Source: Alphaproteobacteria bacterium UBA828 (GTDB taxonomy: Bacteria > Pseudomonadota > Alphaproteobacteria > UBA828). Taken from it: a stretch of 26,294 nucleotides of DNA. Location of the stretch: positions 90,895 to 117,188 of the forward strand of contig DBHM01000011.1 in the NCBI GenBank assembly GCA_002296185.1, given 5' to 3'. The first letter of the stretch is position 1. Each line of letters begins with the position of its first letter. The notes below the pieces were generated by a model. It was not told the DNA's origin, ran no database searches, and worked only from the letters and a program-made list of their open reading frames with translations. Position numbers and translations under genes: made by a program. This document shows positions 15,356-23,574 of the stretch, piece after piece.

Positions 15356-16372
15356 ATGGAAATGACAATGAGAAGTTACCCAAATGAATGGGTATCTGAA
15401 TCAATCATGTATCGCCAAGGGGTTGGCGGAGGATATTCGGGGAAGAGCCATAGATTAACTAAGGAAGAGCAGGGCGATTACCATTACACAATAGGTCCTT
15501 ATTCAAGCCCTGTTCTAAAAATTTCACCTGGAGATCAGGTGGTTGTTGATACTGCAGATGCATTCGAGGGTAAAATTAAATCAGAGAGCGATAAACCTAC
15601 TGAGATACTAGAAATGCCATGGTTAAATCCACAATGTGGACCTATCCTAATAGAGGGCGCAGAAAAAGGTGATACTATTGCGGTGCATATTGAAGAGATG
15701 ATTCCTAGAGGTGATCAGCCAAGAGGTACATGTTGTATGATACCAGAGTTTGGGGCTCTAACAGGGACAAATTATACTGCTACATTAAATGACCCTCTTC
15801 CCGAGCGAGTTCGGAAGATTAATCTCGATGAAGAGAATGTCTATTGGTCAGAACGCGTAACTCTTCCGTATAAACCCCATATTGGTACTTTATCCTGCTC
15901 TCCAGAAATAGATAGCATAAATTCTCTGACCCCTGATAGTCACGGTGGGAACATGGATCTGCCTGATATGGGACCTGGGACGATTACGTACTTACCGGTT
16001 CGCTCAAAAGGAGCAAGATTATTTATTGGAGATGCACACGCTTGTCAGGGTGATGGAGAAGTTTGTGGGGTTGCGGTTGAGTATGCAACTACTACCACTA
16101 TTACAGTAGATCTTATCAAAGATTGGACTATTGAGTGGCCACGTCTAGAGGCAGACGATTTTATCATGGCAATAGGAAGCACTCGACCGTTAGAAGATGC
16201 CACGAGAATAGCTTATCGTGAGTTAATCAGATGGATGGTGTCTGATTATGGTTATGATCAGTGGGATGCTTATATGATGTTGAGTCAATGTGGTAAGGTA
16301 AGATTAGGGAATTTTGTGGACCCCAAGTATACAGTTGGTGCTGCAGTTTCAAAAAAATATATTTTTAGTTAA
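15356..16372 (+). CDS. formamidase/acetamidase family amidase (FmdA/AmdA)
   Basis: A 338-aa cytoplasmic amide hydrolase. Family motifs seen are MPWLNPQCGPILIEGAEKGD near residue 87, PDSHGGNMDLPDMGPGT at 193-209, the hallmark GDAHACQGDGEVCG at 225-238, and WPRLEADDFIMAIGSTRPLE further on. The reaction is formamide (or a short aliphatic amide) plus water giving formate (or acid) plus ammonia. Shorter relatives are about 300 aa and fungal/Methylophilus FmdA about 400, so this is the compact form. The start is supported by GGGAGG 9 nt before the ATG. The dimethylformamidase operon lies 5 kb upstream on the other strand; both would yield formate, which fits a shared formamide-catabolism theme. It converges on the FMN reductase gene with 27 bp between stops. 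Confidence 0.9.
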   Translation: MEMTMRSYPNEWVSESIMYRQGVGGGYSGKSHRLTKEEQGDYHYTIGPYSSPVLKISPGDQVVVDTADAFEGKIKSESDKPTEILEMPWLNPQCGPILIEGAEKGDTIAVHIEEMIPRGDQPRGTCCMIPEFGALTGTNYTATLNDPLPERVRKINLDEENVYWSERVTLPYKPHIGTLSCSPEIDSINSLTPDSHGGNMDLPDMGPGTITYLPVRSKGARLFIGDAHACQGDGEVCGVAVEYATTTTITVDLIKDWTIEWPRLEADDFIMAIGSTRPLEDATRIAYRELIRWMVSDYGYDQWDAYMMLSQCGKVRLGNFVDPKYTVGAAVSKKYIFS

Positions 16373-16399
16373 GCAAAATTAGAGTTATTATTTTAAAAC

Positions 16400-16960
16400 C
16401 TAAGACTCTCTTTGCTTGATAAGATGGGATAGGAGCTGGTCAGCTACGCACTCAACCAGTTCTGAGGTATTATTATCAAGACAGTTGCCTTGTTCATCAA
16501 ATGCCTTTCTAACTTGAGCAATAGAAATAAATTCAGGTATAGGCAAAGCTCCTACATGTGAAAGTACACTGCTCAGTTGATCTAGTGCCTTATATGCCCC
16601 TGCTTTTCCTGCTGCGCAACCCAAAAGAGACACGGGCTTATTTTTAAGAGCTGAAGGATATCCAAGGTTTTCAATGATTAGTTTAGAGGTAGCAGACATT
16701 CCGCCATGATATTCCGGCGTAGCAAAGATCAGGCCATCAGATTTACATATTATATCCTTAATATAATCTGTGTCTGAATCTATTATTTTATGTCCAGGAA
16801 ATGGAAGTGAAAGATCATTTGGACGGATATCATCAATATAAATATTTAGTCCTTTATGTGGAGTCCTTAATTTTTTAACGGCTAAATCTAATGCACTCCC
16901 AGTATATGAACCAGGTCGAGAGGTGCCAAGGATATTGCAAATTCTAAAGTTATGAATCAT
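16400..16960 (-). CDS. NAD(P)H-dependent FMN reductase (flavodoxin-like fold)
   Basis: A 186-aa protein of the FMN_red family (SsuE/ChrR/YieF-like). The FMN phosphate loop is LGTSRPGSYT at 11-20, and the isoalloxazine-contact motif TPEYHGGMSATSKLIIENL follows near residue 80. LLGCAAGKAGAYKALDQL near 110 matches the usual region around the second flavin loop. The family reduces FMN or quinones using NAD(P)H; some members feed two-component flavin monooxygenases. No monooxygenase gene is adjacent, so the partner is unknown. The ATG at 16960 faces the cold-shock gene; no strong ribosome binding site is visible. Confidence 0.88.
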   Translation of the reverse strand: MIHNFRICNILGTSRPGSYTGSALDLAVKKLRTPHKGLNIYIDDIRPNDLSLPFPGHKIIDSDTDYIKDIICKSDGLIFATPEYHGGMSATSKLIIENLGYPSALKNKPVSLLGCAAGKAGAYKALDQLSSVLSHVGALPIPEFISIAQVRKAFDEQGNCLDNNTSELVECVADQLLSHLIKQRES

Positions 16961-17184
16961 TTTTAAATGCTTAAATAAGCTAAGAAATAACGTTGTCTTA
17001 TAAAAATTTTGTTAAGATTGGATTTTGTTATAAATATGTTTTAACTACTAATTTACAATAAATCTCACATACTACTTATAAATTATACCATATCTTCATC
17101 TATATACTTTATTTATATAAATAATTACGATTTTTTATAAATAAAGAAAAATATTATAAAACAATGGCTTAGTTTAATTAATCC
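16961..17184. other. AT-rich intergenic region upstream of FMN reductase and csp leader
   Basis: Very AT-rich sequence (long runs of A/T around 17041-17170) with no credible ORF on either strand. It should hold the minus-strand promoter of the FMN reductase and the plus-strand promoter of the csp transcript. Many -10-like words occur, so I do not assign one. A sharp rise in GC near 17185 marks where the structured leader seems to begin. Confidence 0.5.
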
Positions 17185-17376
17185 TGCTCTGATAGATGTC
17201 GTATGCAAATTTCAATAATAAGTATGATTGCCAGTAGCCTCTCAGGGCTCTAACATATACATGCAGAGTGCGATAGCTGGGTAATCCAAGCTTTAATACG
17301 AGGGAGGATTATAAGCTGGGCATATTGTGATCGGCCCAATTAGTAAACCATGTTTGCTATGGGGGATCTTTTTTTT
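17185..17376 (+). ncRNA. candidate structured leader or small RNA upstream of csp
   Basis: About 190 nt of mixed-composition sequence without an ORF lie between AT-rich DNA and the cold-shock gene. Hairpins seen: AGCC-N6-GGCT near 17235-17248; AGCTGG/CCAAGCT (17275-17280 with 17286-17292, one bulged A, loop GTAAT); TGGGC/GCCCA (17317-17321 with 17334-17338); and a terminator-like stem ending in eight Ts at 17369-17376. It could be a separate sRNA or an attenuator-type 5' leader of csp. I do not recognise a known RNA family. Boundaries are estimates. Confidence 0.4.
17329..17376 (+). terminator. Rho-independent terminator-like hairpin inside the csp leader
   Basis: GATC at 17329-17332 plus CCC at 17335-17337 pair with GGG plus GATC at the end of GGGGGATC (17361-17368), with a small internal loop. 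The downstream arm is followed directly by T8 (17369-17376), and the csp ATG is 24 nt further on. The TGGGC/GCCCA stem at 17317-17338 uses the same CCC and would exclude it. Confidence 0.5.
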
Positions 17377-17399
17377 GACTATTAGAGAGTAAAAATAAA

Positions 17400-17609
17400 A
17401 TGGCCACAGGTACTGTTAAATGGTTTAACGCCACTAAGGGATACGGCTTTGTCACACCGGACGAGGGTGATAAGGACGCATTTATTCACATTTCAGCCGT
17501 GCAGGCTGCCGGACTTGAAGGTTTAACTGAGGGTCAGCGTGTCTCATATGAGCTTCAGCCAGGTCGTAATGGCAAAGAAGCAGCTGAAAATTTAGCCCTC
17601 ATAGATTAA
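17400..17609 (+). CDS. cold-shock domain protein (CspA family)
   Basis: A 69-aa single cold-shock domain, standard length. It binds single-stranded RNA/DNA as a chaperone through RNP1 (KGYGFV, residues 13-18) and RNP2 (FIHI, 28-31, where VFVH is commoner). The N-terminal MATGTVKWFNATKGYGFVTP and the tail QPGRNGKEAAENLALI are typical of alphaproteobacterial Csps. The ATG at 17400 follows AGAGAG at modest spacing. Its codon use looks more GC-rich than its surroundings, as expected for a highly expressed gene. The long structured leader and the strong terminator downstream suggest post-transcriptional control. Which csp paralogue it is, and whether it is cold-induced, cannot be told. Confidence 0.96.
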   Translation: MATGTVKWFNATKGYGFVTPDEGDKDAFIHISAVQAAGLEGLTEGQRVSYELQPGRNGKEAAENLALID

Positions 17610-17661
17610 TAACCTTTAGTTTTTGGGAATCTCAGAGGGTTTTCAATTAAAAAATTTATAG

Positions 17662-17718
17662 CAGTCTGGTGGTGCAGATACTTACTGCGCCTCCAGGCTG
17701 TTCTATTTTTTTATTTTT
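17662..17718. terminator. strong, probably bidirectional terminator between csp and mlaC
   Basis: A 16-nt arm at 17662-17677 pairs with 17685-17700 (one T-T mismatch, two G-U pairs, 7-nt loop ATACTTA). T-rich tracts follow at 17706-17718. On the minus strand the hairpin is followed by TATAAATTTTTT, so the same stem can stop the converging mlaA-mlaC transcript. Confidence 0.85.
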
Positions 17719-17762
17719 GTAGTGTTCGAGTGTTATCGCTTGGCGTCTTGTAATTAACTATC

Positions 17763-18467
17763 TTAGTTTTCTACAGGGGCGGTTATGCGAGCGCGGAGCA
17801 TGGAAAGGAACCCATCAAATCCTTTGCGATTAATTACAGATGCAAATTCTACACGGTGCGTGTGGAGCATAGATATTCCTTCTACGTTGACATCAACTAC
17901 TTTATAGCCACTCTCAAAGTCTCTTATCCGGTAATCTACACCTATTGGCTGACCACCATCACGTTGAATATGTGTTCGTACAACTTTGTCACTACTTTTT
18001 GGCTGTTCTATAACCTGGAGAACTTTAAAAAATTCTCCGTTATATGTATTAAATCTTGATGCATAGACACGAGTTAGAAAATCTAGAAATATTTCGTCGT
18101 ATTCTTCTTTTTGCTTTTCTGAGGCTGAACGCCAATATCTACCTACGACAAATCGGCTAATTGTGGGCATATGAAAGGCATCAACTAATAATTTACGGAA
18201 CGCCTCTTCTCTGAGAGAAAACTCGGTATTTTGTGCGTTACTCAGTATATCTATTGCACGCGTGCCGAGGTTCTCAATAAATTTTTGGGGATCTTTTGTG
18301 TCAGCTGAAGCTAGGTTTACTGTTGAGGTAGCAATAATTATTGCAGCTAGGATAGTGGCGTATACCCAATATCTTTTTGGGGCAGAAAAACCTAATAGTT
18401 TTTTCTTGCTTAATTCAGCAATAACATAAATTTTATAAAGGGAATTATAATTATTCACCAAAGTCAT
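17763..18467 (-). CDS. mlaC: MlaC-type phospholipid-binding periplasmic protein (Ttg2D family)
   Basis: The protein is 234 aa from the ATG at 18467; a TTG two codons upstream is possible. MlaC carries phospholipid between the MlaA complex in the outer membrane and the MlaFEDB importer. A hydrophobic segment YWVYATILAAIIIATSTV ending near LASADTK is the signal peptide or anchor, preceded by an unusually long (about 30 aa) polar N-terminal stretch, so the true start could lie further in. Family motifs: FVVGRYWRSASEKQKEEY and FLDFLTRVYASRF, followed by GQPIGVDYRIRD and GYKVVDVNVEGISML. It starts about 10 bp after the mlaA stop, so the two form an operon. The mlaFED genes are not in the window. 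Confidence 0.92.
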   Translation of the reverse strand: MTLVNNYNSLYKIYVIAELSKKKLLGFSAPKRYWVYATILAAIIIATSTVNLASADTKDPQKFIENLGTRAIDILSNAQNTEFSLREEAFRKLLVDAFHMPTISRFVVGRYWRSASEKQKEEYDEIFLDFLTRVYASRFNTYNGEFFKVLQVIEQPKSSDKVVRTHIQRDGGQPIGVDYRIRDFESGYKVVDVNVEGISMLHTHRVEFASVINRKGFDGFLSMLRARITAPVEN

Positions 18468-18478
18468 TTCCAATTAAT

Positions 18479-19303
18479 TTAGTTTCCAGAGGTAGCTATT
18501 TGATCAATGTCATCAGCTGGGCTTGGTGTTTCTTCTGTTTCATCTATTGTCATAGATGGAATCGGGATAAGTTCAGGTAGCTCACTATTCCTTATTTCTG
18601 CATTACGGTATTGTCTATATGATTCTCTCATAGTGGCGTAGAAATCTACAGAAGTTTGTTGCAGTGTATCAAGCTCATCCATATAGGCAGTCCGTTGATC
18701 AATTCCGTTGCCGACCATTCGGGCAATACTTTGATTTTTAGTTAAGATAAAACCCATAGGATCAATTAGCCAATCTACGACCAGGCCCAGGGAGTCTCTT
18801 GGGTTAGATGGCCCTAAAAGTGGCCAGACTATATAGGGGCCCTCATCGACGCCCCAAATGGATGCGGTTTGACCAAAATCTTCAGGAACATATTCAATTC
18901 CCCACTCTTCTGCCACATCAAATAATCCGACAATGCCAAATGTTGAATTTATTACAAAACGCATAAAAGTGGACCCGGCACGTTCAGTTTCACCTTGTAA
19001 AAGATTGTTGGTGAAATTTATGGGTTCACCCAAATTATCTAGTGCATTTGAAACACGATCACGCCCCCATTTTGGCACTAAAGAGTATACCTCAGCTATA
19101 GGTCTGAATAGCGCTCCATCTACTGCCTGGTTAAAAGCAAAAACGCCTCGATTAACGTTTTCATACGGATCATTAACGGCTAAATAATCTTGGTTAACAT
19201 TATTATCTGATTCTACTGCAACATTATTTGAGTTTGATGCACAGGCACTCAATGCAAGAATGCCAATAAAGAGAAATATAGTATGGGCTCTCAATCTTAT
19301 CAT
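18479..19303 (-). CDS. mlaA: MlaA family outer-membrane lipoprotein (VacJ)
   Basis: The frame is open from 19495, but a lipoprotein signal begins at the ATG at 19303 (MIRLRAHTIFLFIGILALSAC, lipobox LSAC with C21), giving 274 aa, close to the family. The 64 codons upstream read as unstructured, AT-driven sequence and are probably not translated. Conserved MlaA motifs: DPYENVNRGVFAFNQAVDG, GEPINFTNNLLQG, FVINSTFGIVGLFDVAEEWG, EDFGQTASIWGVDEGPYIVW and PLLGPSNPRDSLG. MlaA removes mislocalised phospholipid from the outer leaflet of the outer membrane and hands it to MlaC, encoded next in the same operon. The acidic C-terminal tail (~35 aa) is low complexity. Confidence 0.94.
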   Translation of the reverse strand: MIRLRAHTIFLFIGILALSACASNSNNVAVESDNNVNQDYLAVNDPYENVNRGVFAFNQAVDGALFRPIAEVYSLVPKWGRDRVSNALDNLGEPINFTNNLLQGETERAGSTFMRFVINSTFGIVGLFDVAEEWGIEYVPEDFGQTASIWGVDEGPYIVWPLLGPSNPRDSLGLVVDWLIDPMGFILTKNQSIARMVGNGIDQRTAYMDELDTLQQTSVDFYATMRESYRQYRNAEIRNSELPELIPIPSMTIDETEETPSPADDIDQIATSGN

Positions 19304-19791
19304 ATTTGATTTATTAGGAAAAAATAGGCCAGTCTTAAGGGTCAGTATATTTTTAAATTTTATTTGTATTATGGGTTTTATCATTAAATACAGGCCTATT
19401 TTAAATAATTGATTTAACAACCTTAACTGCAGACATAATAATTCAAATTTTAACCTTTTCCATACCTGCATGTGTCGCACCATGCAATTCTCCACAAATT
19501 AGAGGAGGGGTGGCTATGTATTTAAGGCCTTATTAAGGCACAAGGAAAACTATCAGAAGGGCTGAAAACTGCCGATATTAAACTATATTGGGGCTATTTA
19601 TATGAGTATTGGTAATGAGTGGAGGATTTAAAAATCGGACCTATTGTTGCAAAACAGCAACATACTTTTTAGACTTCAAAAGATTAGATCTTATTTGGCA
19701 TTAAAAATATGATGATTTATAGAGTTTTTGCTTCCGAGTCGTTAGATGATTTAAGGCTTTATCAATAGAATTTGCTTTCACAAAGGTTTCT
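19304..19791. other. non-coding region between mlaA and 5-oxoprolinase
   Basis: About 490 bp separate the chosen mlaA start from the 5-oxoprolinase stop. It should contain the mlaA-mlaC promoter on the minus strand. Visible structures are GCCTT-ATT-AAGGC near 19527-19539 and TGTTGC-N6-GCAACA at 19645-19662, the latter followed by TACTTTTT on the plus strand, although no plus-strand gene ends there. A 35-codon minus-strand ORF occupies 19701-19808 (separate entry). Nothing else stands out. Confidence 0.5.
19645..19670 (+). repeat. hairpin TGTTGC-N6-GCAACA with T-run
   Basis: A perfect 6-bp inverted repeat (19645-19650 with 19657-19662, loop AAAACA) is followed by TACTTTTT. In form it is a weak plus-strand terminator, but the flanking genes run on the minus strand, so it may be an operator or an orphan element. 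Confidence 0.25.
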
Positions 19792-19808
19792 TTAATCTTT
19801 GCTTCCAT
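19701..19808 (-). CDS. possible 35-aa ORF overlapping the 5-oxoprolinase 3' end
   Basis: An ATG at 19806-19808 lies inside the last codons of the 5-oxoprolinase gene, in another frame, and opens a 35-aa lysine-rich frame beginning MEAKIKETFVKANSIDKALN and ending at TAA (19701-19703). The purine-rich run GGAGGAGGAGG just upstream is an excellent Shine-Dalgarno, although it exists because it encodes the conserved Gly-rich tail of the enzyme. The frame continues about 85 bp past the enzyme stop, which would allow translational coupling. I recognise no family, and it may be fortuitous. Confidence 0.22.
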   Translation of the reverse strand: MEAKIKETFVKANSIDKALNHLTTRKQKLYKSSYF

Positions 19809-22800
19809 AGCCTCCTCCTCCAGGTGTCTCTATAGTGAAAATATCTCCTGAATTGATTTCTATCTGATCTGCTCCCCTAAGTATTTCTTTAACACCATCT
19901 ATTCTTTCAACGTAGCTTTTGCCTGTTTTACCAGGAGCTCCTCCTTTGAGTCCAAAAGGTTTAACTATTCTATGCCCAGATAGTATTGCTGCTGTCATTG
20001 GCTTTAAAAAGCGTATTCTTCTAATTGTACCATTGCCTCCACAGAATTTTCCTGTACCACCGGACTTAGGACGTATTTGAAAGGACTCAAGTCTAACTGG
20101 ATAGCGCCATTCGAGAATTTCAGGATCGGTCAATCGCGAATTAGTCATATGAGTTTGAACAGCATCGGTTCCATCAAAACCTGGGCCCGCACCAGAGCCT
20201 CCAGATATAGTTTCATAATACTGATACTCATCATTGCCAAAAGTGAAGTTATTCATTGTTCCTTGAGCGGCAGAAAGCACACCTAAGGCTCCGTATAAAG
20301 CATCAGTAAGATGCGATGATGTTTCAACATTTCCTGCTACTACCGCTGCTGGATAGTTGGGATTTAACATACAACCAGAAGGAATGATAATCTCAATAGG
20401 TTTAAGGCATCCTTCATTCATCGGGATTGTATCTTCAATCAATGTCCTGAAAACATAAAGAACACTTGCTTTGCAAACTGCAGCGGGGGCATTAAAGTTA
20501 TTTTTTAATTGAGAACTAGTTCCTGAAAAATCAATAGTCGCTTCACCTAAATCATGATTTATATCTACTTTAACTTTGATTTGGTTCCCGTCATCAAGCG
20601 GATAGTTAAATGAACCACTTCTGAGGGAAGCAATAGCACGACGAACTAGATCTGCTGCGTTGTCTTGTACATGGCGCATGTATGCCTTGACGGTCTCCAG
20701 GCCAAAGTGAGCTACTGCCTGATGGAGCTCTCTAAGCCCAACTTCGTTTGCAGCAATTTGAGACATTATATCAGCAATATTTTGGTCTGGGTTTCGGGCG
20801 GGCCATTCACTACTTGAAAGAAGTTTACGAAAATCTCTTTCATGGAAAATACCTTCTGTAACTAGTTTGAAATTATCTATAATTATACCTTCTTGATGTA
20901 CTTTCTTTGAAAATGGTGGCATAGAACCAGGAGTAATACCTCCTATGTCTGCGTGGTGGCCTCGTGAGGCAACAAAAAATAATATATTTGTTCCAGCATT
21001 ATTAAAAACTGGAGTAACAACAGTAATATCGGGTAAATGTGTTCCACCATTGTAAGGATCATTTGTGGCGTAAGAGTTACCTGGCCTGAAGTCTTTACTA
21101 AAGTTTTCCATAATAGATTTAACTGATTCCCCCATTGAACCTAGATGAACTGGCATATGCGGGGCATTGGCAATAAGTCCACCGTGTGAGTCGAATACAG
21201 CACAACTAAAATCAAGTCTTTCTTTTATATTTACTGAGTGAGCAGTATTTTCTAGTGTTGATCCCATCTGCTCAGCAATAGACATGAAAAGATTATTGAA
21301 GACCTCAAGCATCACAGGATTAACCTTTGTACTTACATCCTCATTTTTCTTTTTTGGTATAGAACGTTTAAGTATTAAGTGTAGATACTCATTTACGTTT
21401 GCTGTCCACCCTTGTTCGATTATAGTGGTAGCTGAAGGTTCAATAATTACTGCTGGCCCACAAATTTCATCCTTTGGCTCAAGTTCTTCACGGGAGTATA
21501 CTTCAGTGGATTTGATAGATCCGTCTATCCATATATCTTTGATATCAATAGGATGAGGGAGTGCCCCTATCTCACGAATTCTTTTATGTGCTTTTTCCTT
21601 AGAAAAATTATTTTGTCCAACCGCCTCGACAATTAAGGACTCTATAACAAGCTCACGATTTGGATGTAAAAAACCAAATTGTTGTTTATGTAATTTTAAA
21701 AAAGATTGAACTAGATCATTTTTTTCTGAATAGGGAACAGTCAAGGCGTTATCTGTGCCATCATATCTGATCTCTAGACTAATTTCTAAATTAATTTGGG
21801 ATGGCTTCACTCCTTGGAGCACCAGGTTTTCAGAACATATAGCAACGGCGACCTTTGTCTCATGTTTTAGTCTTGTTAGGGCGTTAGCGTCTAACTTTAT
21901 CTCTATCGTTTTTTGTTTAATGTCTCTAACTTCTGCAAGGCCTATACCATAAGCCGAGAGCATTCCAGAATGTGGGTGTATGTGTATAGTATCTATTGAA
22001 AGTTCATCGGCAACAAGACACGCATGTTGACCTCCTGCTGCGCCAAAACACGCCAGGGCATATTCAGAAATATCGTACCCTTTTTGTATAGAGATTTTTT
22101 TTATAGCGTTAGCCATATTTTGAATTGCAATTCTGATAAAGCCCTCTGCAACTTCATGTGAAGTTGTTTTTGAGGCGGTGGTTAAAGAAATTTTTCTAGC
22201 TAAATCTTCAAATTTTTCGAATACAATATCTTCATCTATAGTTTGGTCTGCATTTGGTCCAAAAACTTTTGGAAAATGTCTACCAGAGATCTTGCCCAGC
22301 ATAACGTTACAGTCAGTTAGCGTAAGTGGCCCACCTCGACGATAGCAAGCAGGACCAGGATTGGCTCCTGCGGATCCGGGGCCTACTCTAAAACGATTAC
22401 TATCGAAGTGGAGTATAGAACCTCCTCCTGCAGCAACTGTATGGATATGCATCATTGGTGTTCTTAATCGAACCCCTGCTACCTCTGAGTCAAATTTACG
22501 TTCATATATTCCATCAAATCTTGATACATCAGTAGAGGTGCCTCCCATGTCAAATCCAATGATTTTTTTTATTTCTGTATGCGAAATACTTTGTGCTGCA
22601 CCAACCACACCCCCTGCTGGACCCGATAAGACTGCATCCTTACCTCTAAAGTTATCAGCATCTACTAATCCACCTGAGGATTGCATAAACTGTAATTTCA
22701 CACCACTTAGATGGCTATTAATTCTACTAACATACCGTTTTAGTAATGGGGACAAGTAGGCATCAACAACTGTCGTGTCCCCACGGCTAATCAGTTTCAT

Positions 22801-23394
22801 TAATGGGCTTACTTCATGACTTAGAGAAATTTGATTAAAACCAATTTTTTTTGCGATAGAGCCCACTAATTTTTCGTGGCTTGGATTCCTGAAGCTGAAC
22901 ATAAACACTACTGCAATAGATTTAATTCCACTATCCCATACTTCATTTAATTTTAAATGTAGTAATTTTTCATCTATTGGTAATACTTCAATACCATCTG
23001 AAGATATCCGGCCTGGTAGTTCAACTACCTTATGGTAAAGCATTTCTGGAAGAATTATTTTTTTTGAAAAAATGTTTGGACGATTTTGATATCCTATTCT
23101 AAGAGCATCACGGAAACCTTCATTTATAATTAATGCTGTGGGCTCTCCAGCTCTTTCAAGGAGGGCATTAGTTGCGACTGTAGTGCCCATACGCACTACT
23201 TCAATATGCGAGCCTGGAATTTCTCTTTGATTAGAGATTCCTAATACTTCACGGATGCCTTGTACAGGTGCATCTTCATATTTCTCTGGATTTTCAGATA
23301 ACAGTTTGTGGGTAATAAGCTTTCCGTTAGGAGATTTTGCAACTACATCTGTGAATGTACCCCCCCTATCAATCCAGAATTGCCAACCAGTCAT
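19792..23394 (-). CDS. 5-oxoprolinase (ATP-hydrolysing), fused HyuA-HyuB type
   Basis: A 1200-aa single chain matching bacterial OPLAH-type 5-oxoprolinases, which open 5-oxo-L-proline (pyroglutamate) to glutamate with ATP. The N-terminal HyuA half (about 1-690) has the ATPase P-loop-like WIDRGGTFTDVV at 7-18, RMGTTVATNALLER, SHEVSPLMKLISRGDTTVVD, GFDMGGTSTDVSRFDG near 280, and GPGSAGANPGPACYRRGG. The HyuB half (about 690-1200) has ERLDFSCAVFD, NDPYNGGTHLPDITVVTPVF, SRGHHADIGG, and ends in the Gly-rich ETPGGGGYG. Both halves are intact with no frameshift. The ATG at 23394 has a weak ribosome binding site. It diverges from the TerB/J-domain gene. N-terminal wording (GWQFWIDRGGTFTD) favours true oxoprolinase over N-methylhydantoinase or acetone carboxylase, but activity on related lactams is possible. 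Confidence 0.9.
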   Translation of the reverse strand: MTGWQFWIDRGGTFTDVVAKSPNGKLITHKLLSENPEKYEDAPVQGIREVLGISNQREIPGSHIEVVRMGTTVATNALLERAGEPTALIINEGFRDALRIGYQNRPNIFSKKIILPEMLYHKVVELPGRISSDGIEVLPIDEKLLHLKLNEVWDSGIKSIAVVFMFSFRNPSHEKLVGSIAKKIGFNQISLSHEVSPLMKLISRGDTTVVDAYLSPLLKRYVSRINSHLSGVKLQFMQSSGGLVDADNFRGKDAVLSGPAGGVVGAAQSISHTEIKKIIGFDMGGTSTDVSRFDGIYERKFDSEVAGVRLRTPMMHIHTVAAGGGSILHFDSNRFRVGPGSAGANPGPACYRRGGPLTLTDCNVMLGKISGRHFPKVFGPNADQTIDEDIVFEKFEDLARKISLTTASKTTSHEVAEGFIRIAIQNMANAIKKISIQKGYDISEYALACFGAAGGQHACLVADELSIDTIHIHPHSGMLSAYGIGLAEVRDIKQKTIEIKLDANALTRLKHETKVAVAICSENLVLQGVKPSQINLEISLEIRYDGTDNALTVPYSEKNDLVQSFLKLHKQQFGFLHPNRELVIESLIVEAVGQNNFSKEKAHKRIREIGALPHPIDIKDIWIDGSIKSTEVYSREELEPKDEICGPAVIIEPSATTIIEQGWTANVNEYLHLILKRSIPKKKNEDVSTKVNPVMLEVFNNLFMSIAEQMGSTLENTAHSVNIKERLDFSCAVFDSHGGLIANAPHMPVHLGSMGESVKSIMENFSKDFRPGNSYATNDPYNGGTHLPDITVVTPVFNNAGTNILFFVASRGHHADIGGITPGSMPPFSKKVHQEGIIIDNFKLVTEGIFHERDFRKLLSSSEWPARNPDQNIADIMSQIAANEVGLRELHQAVAHFGLETVKAYMRHVQDNAADLVRRAIASLRSGSFNYPLDDGNQIKVKVDINHDLGEATIDFSGTSSQLKNNFNAPAAVCKASVLYVFRTLIEDTIPMNEGCLKPIEIIIPSGCMLNPNYPAAVVAGNVETSSHLTDALYGALGVLSAAQGTMNNFTFGNDEYQYYETISGGSGAGPGFDGTDAVQTHMTNSRLTDPEILEWRYPVRLESFQIRPKSGGTGKFCGGNGTIRRIRFLKPMTAAILSGHRIVKPFGLKGGAPGKTGKSYVERIDGVKEILRGADQIEINSGDIFTIETPGGGGYGSKD

Positions 23395-23574
23395 AATATC
23401 AATAGCCCATACAAATTTAAAAGAAGCAATTTTAACGTGATATCATTATTTTTAAAAACCTTTAAGATCATACTTGTAAAATCAATCATTTATAAACAAG
23501 TTGTGATTTACCTACTCAATACTAAAATTAAAGTGGATAGCAAGATAATAAGATAAGAGGTTAGGTGGTTTTAT

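Noticed and set aside
19304..19495. 64-codon N-terminal extension of MlaA
   Set aside because: It would place a lipoprotein signal internally; the ATG at 19303 gives a normal lipobox protein.
22361..22759. 132-aa plus-strand ORF inside the 5-oxoprolinase gene
   Set aside because: Antisense shadow of conserved HyuA codons; no start signal and no family resemblance.
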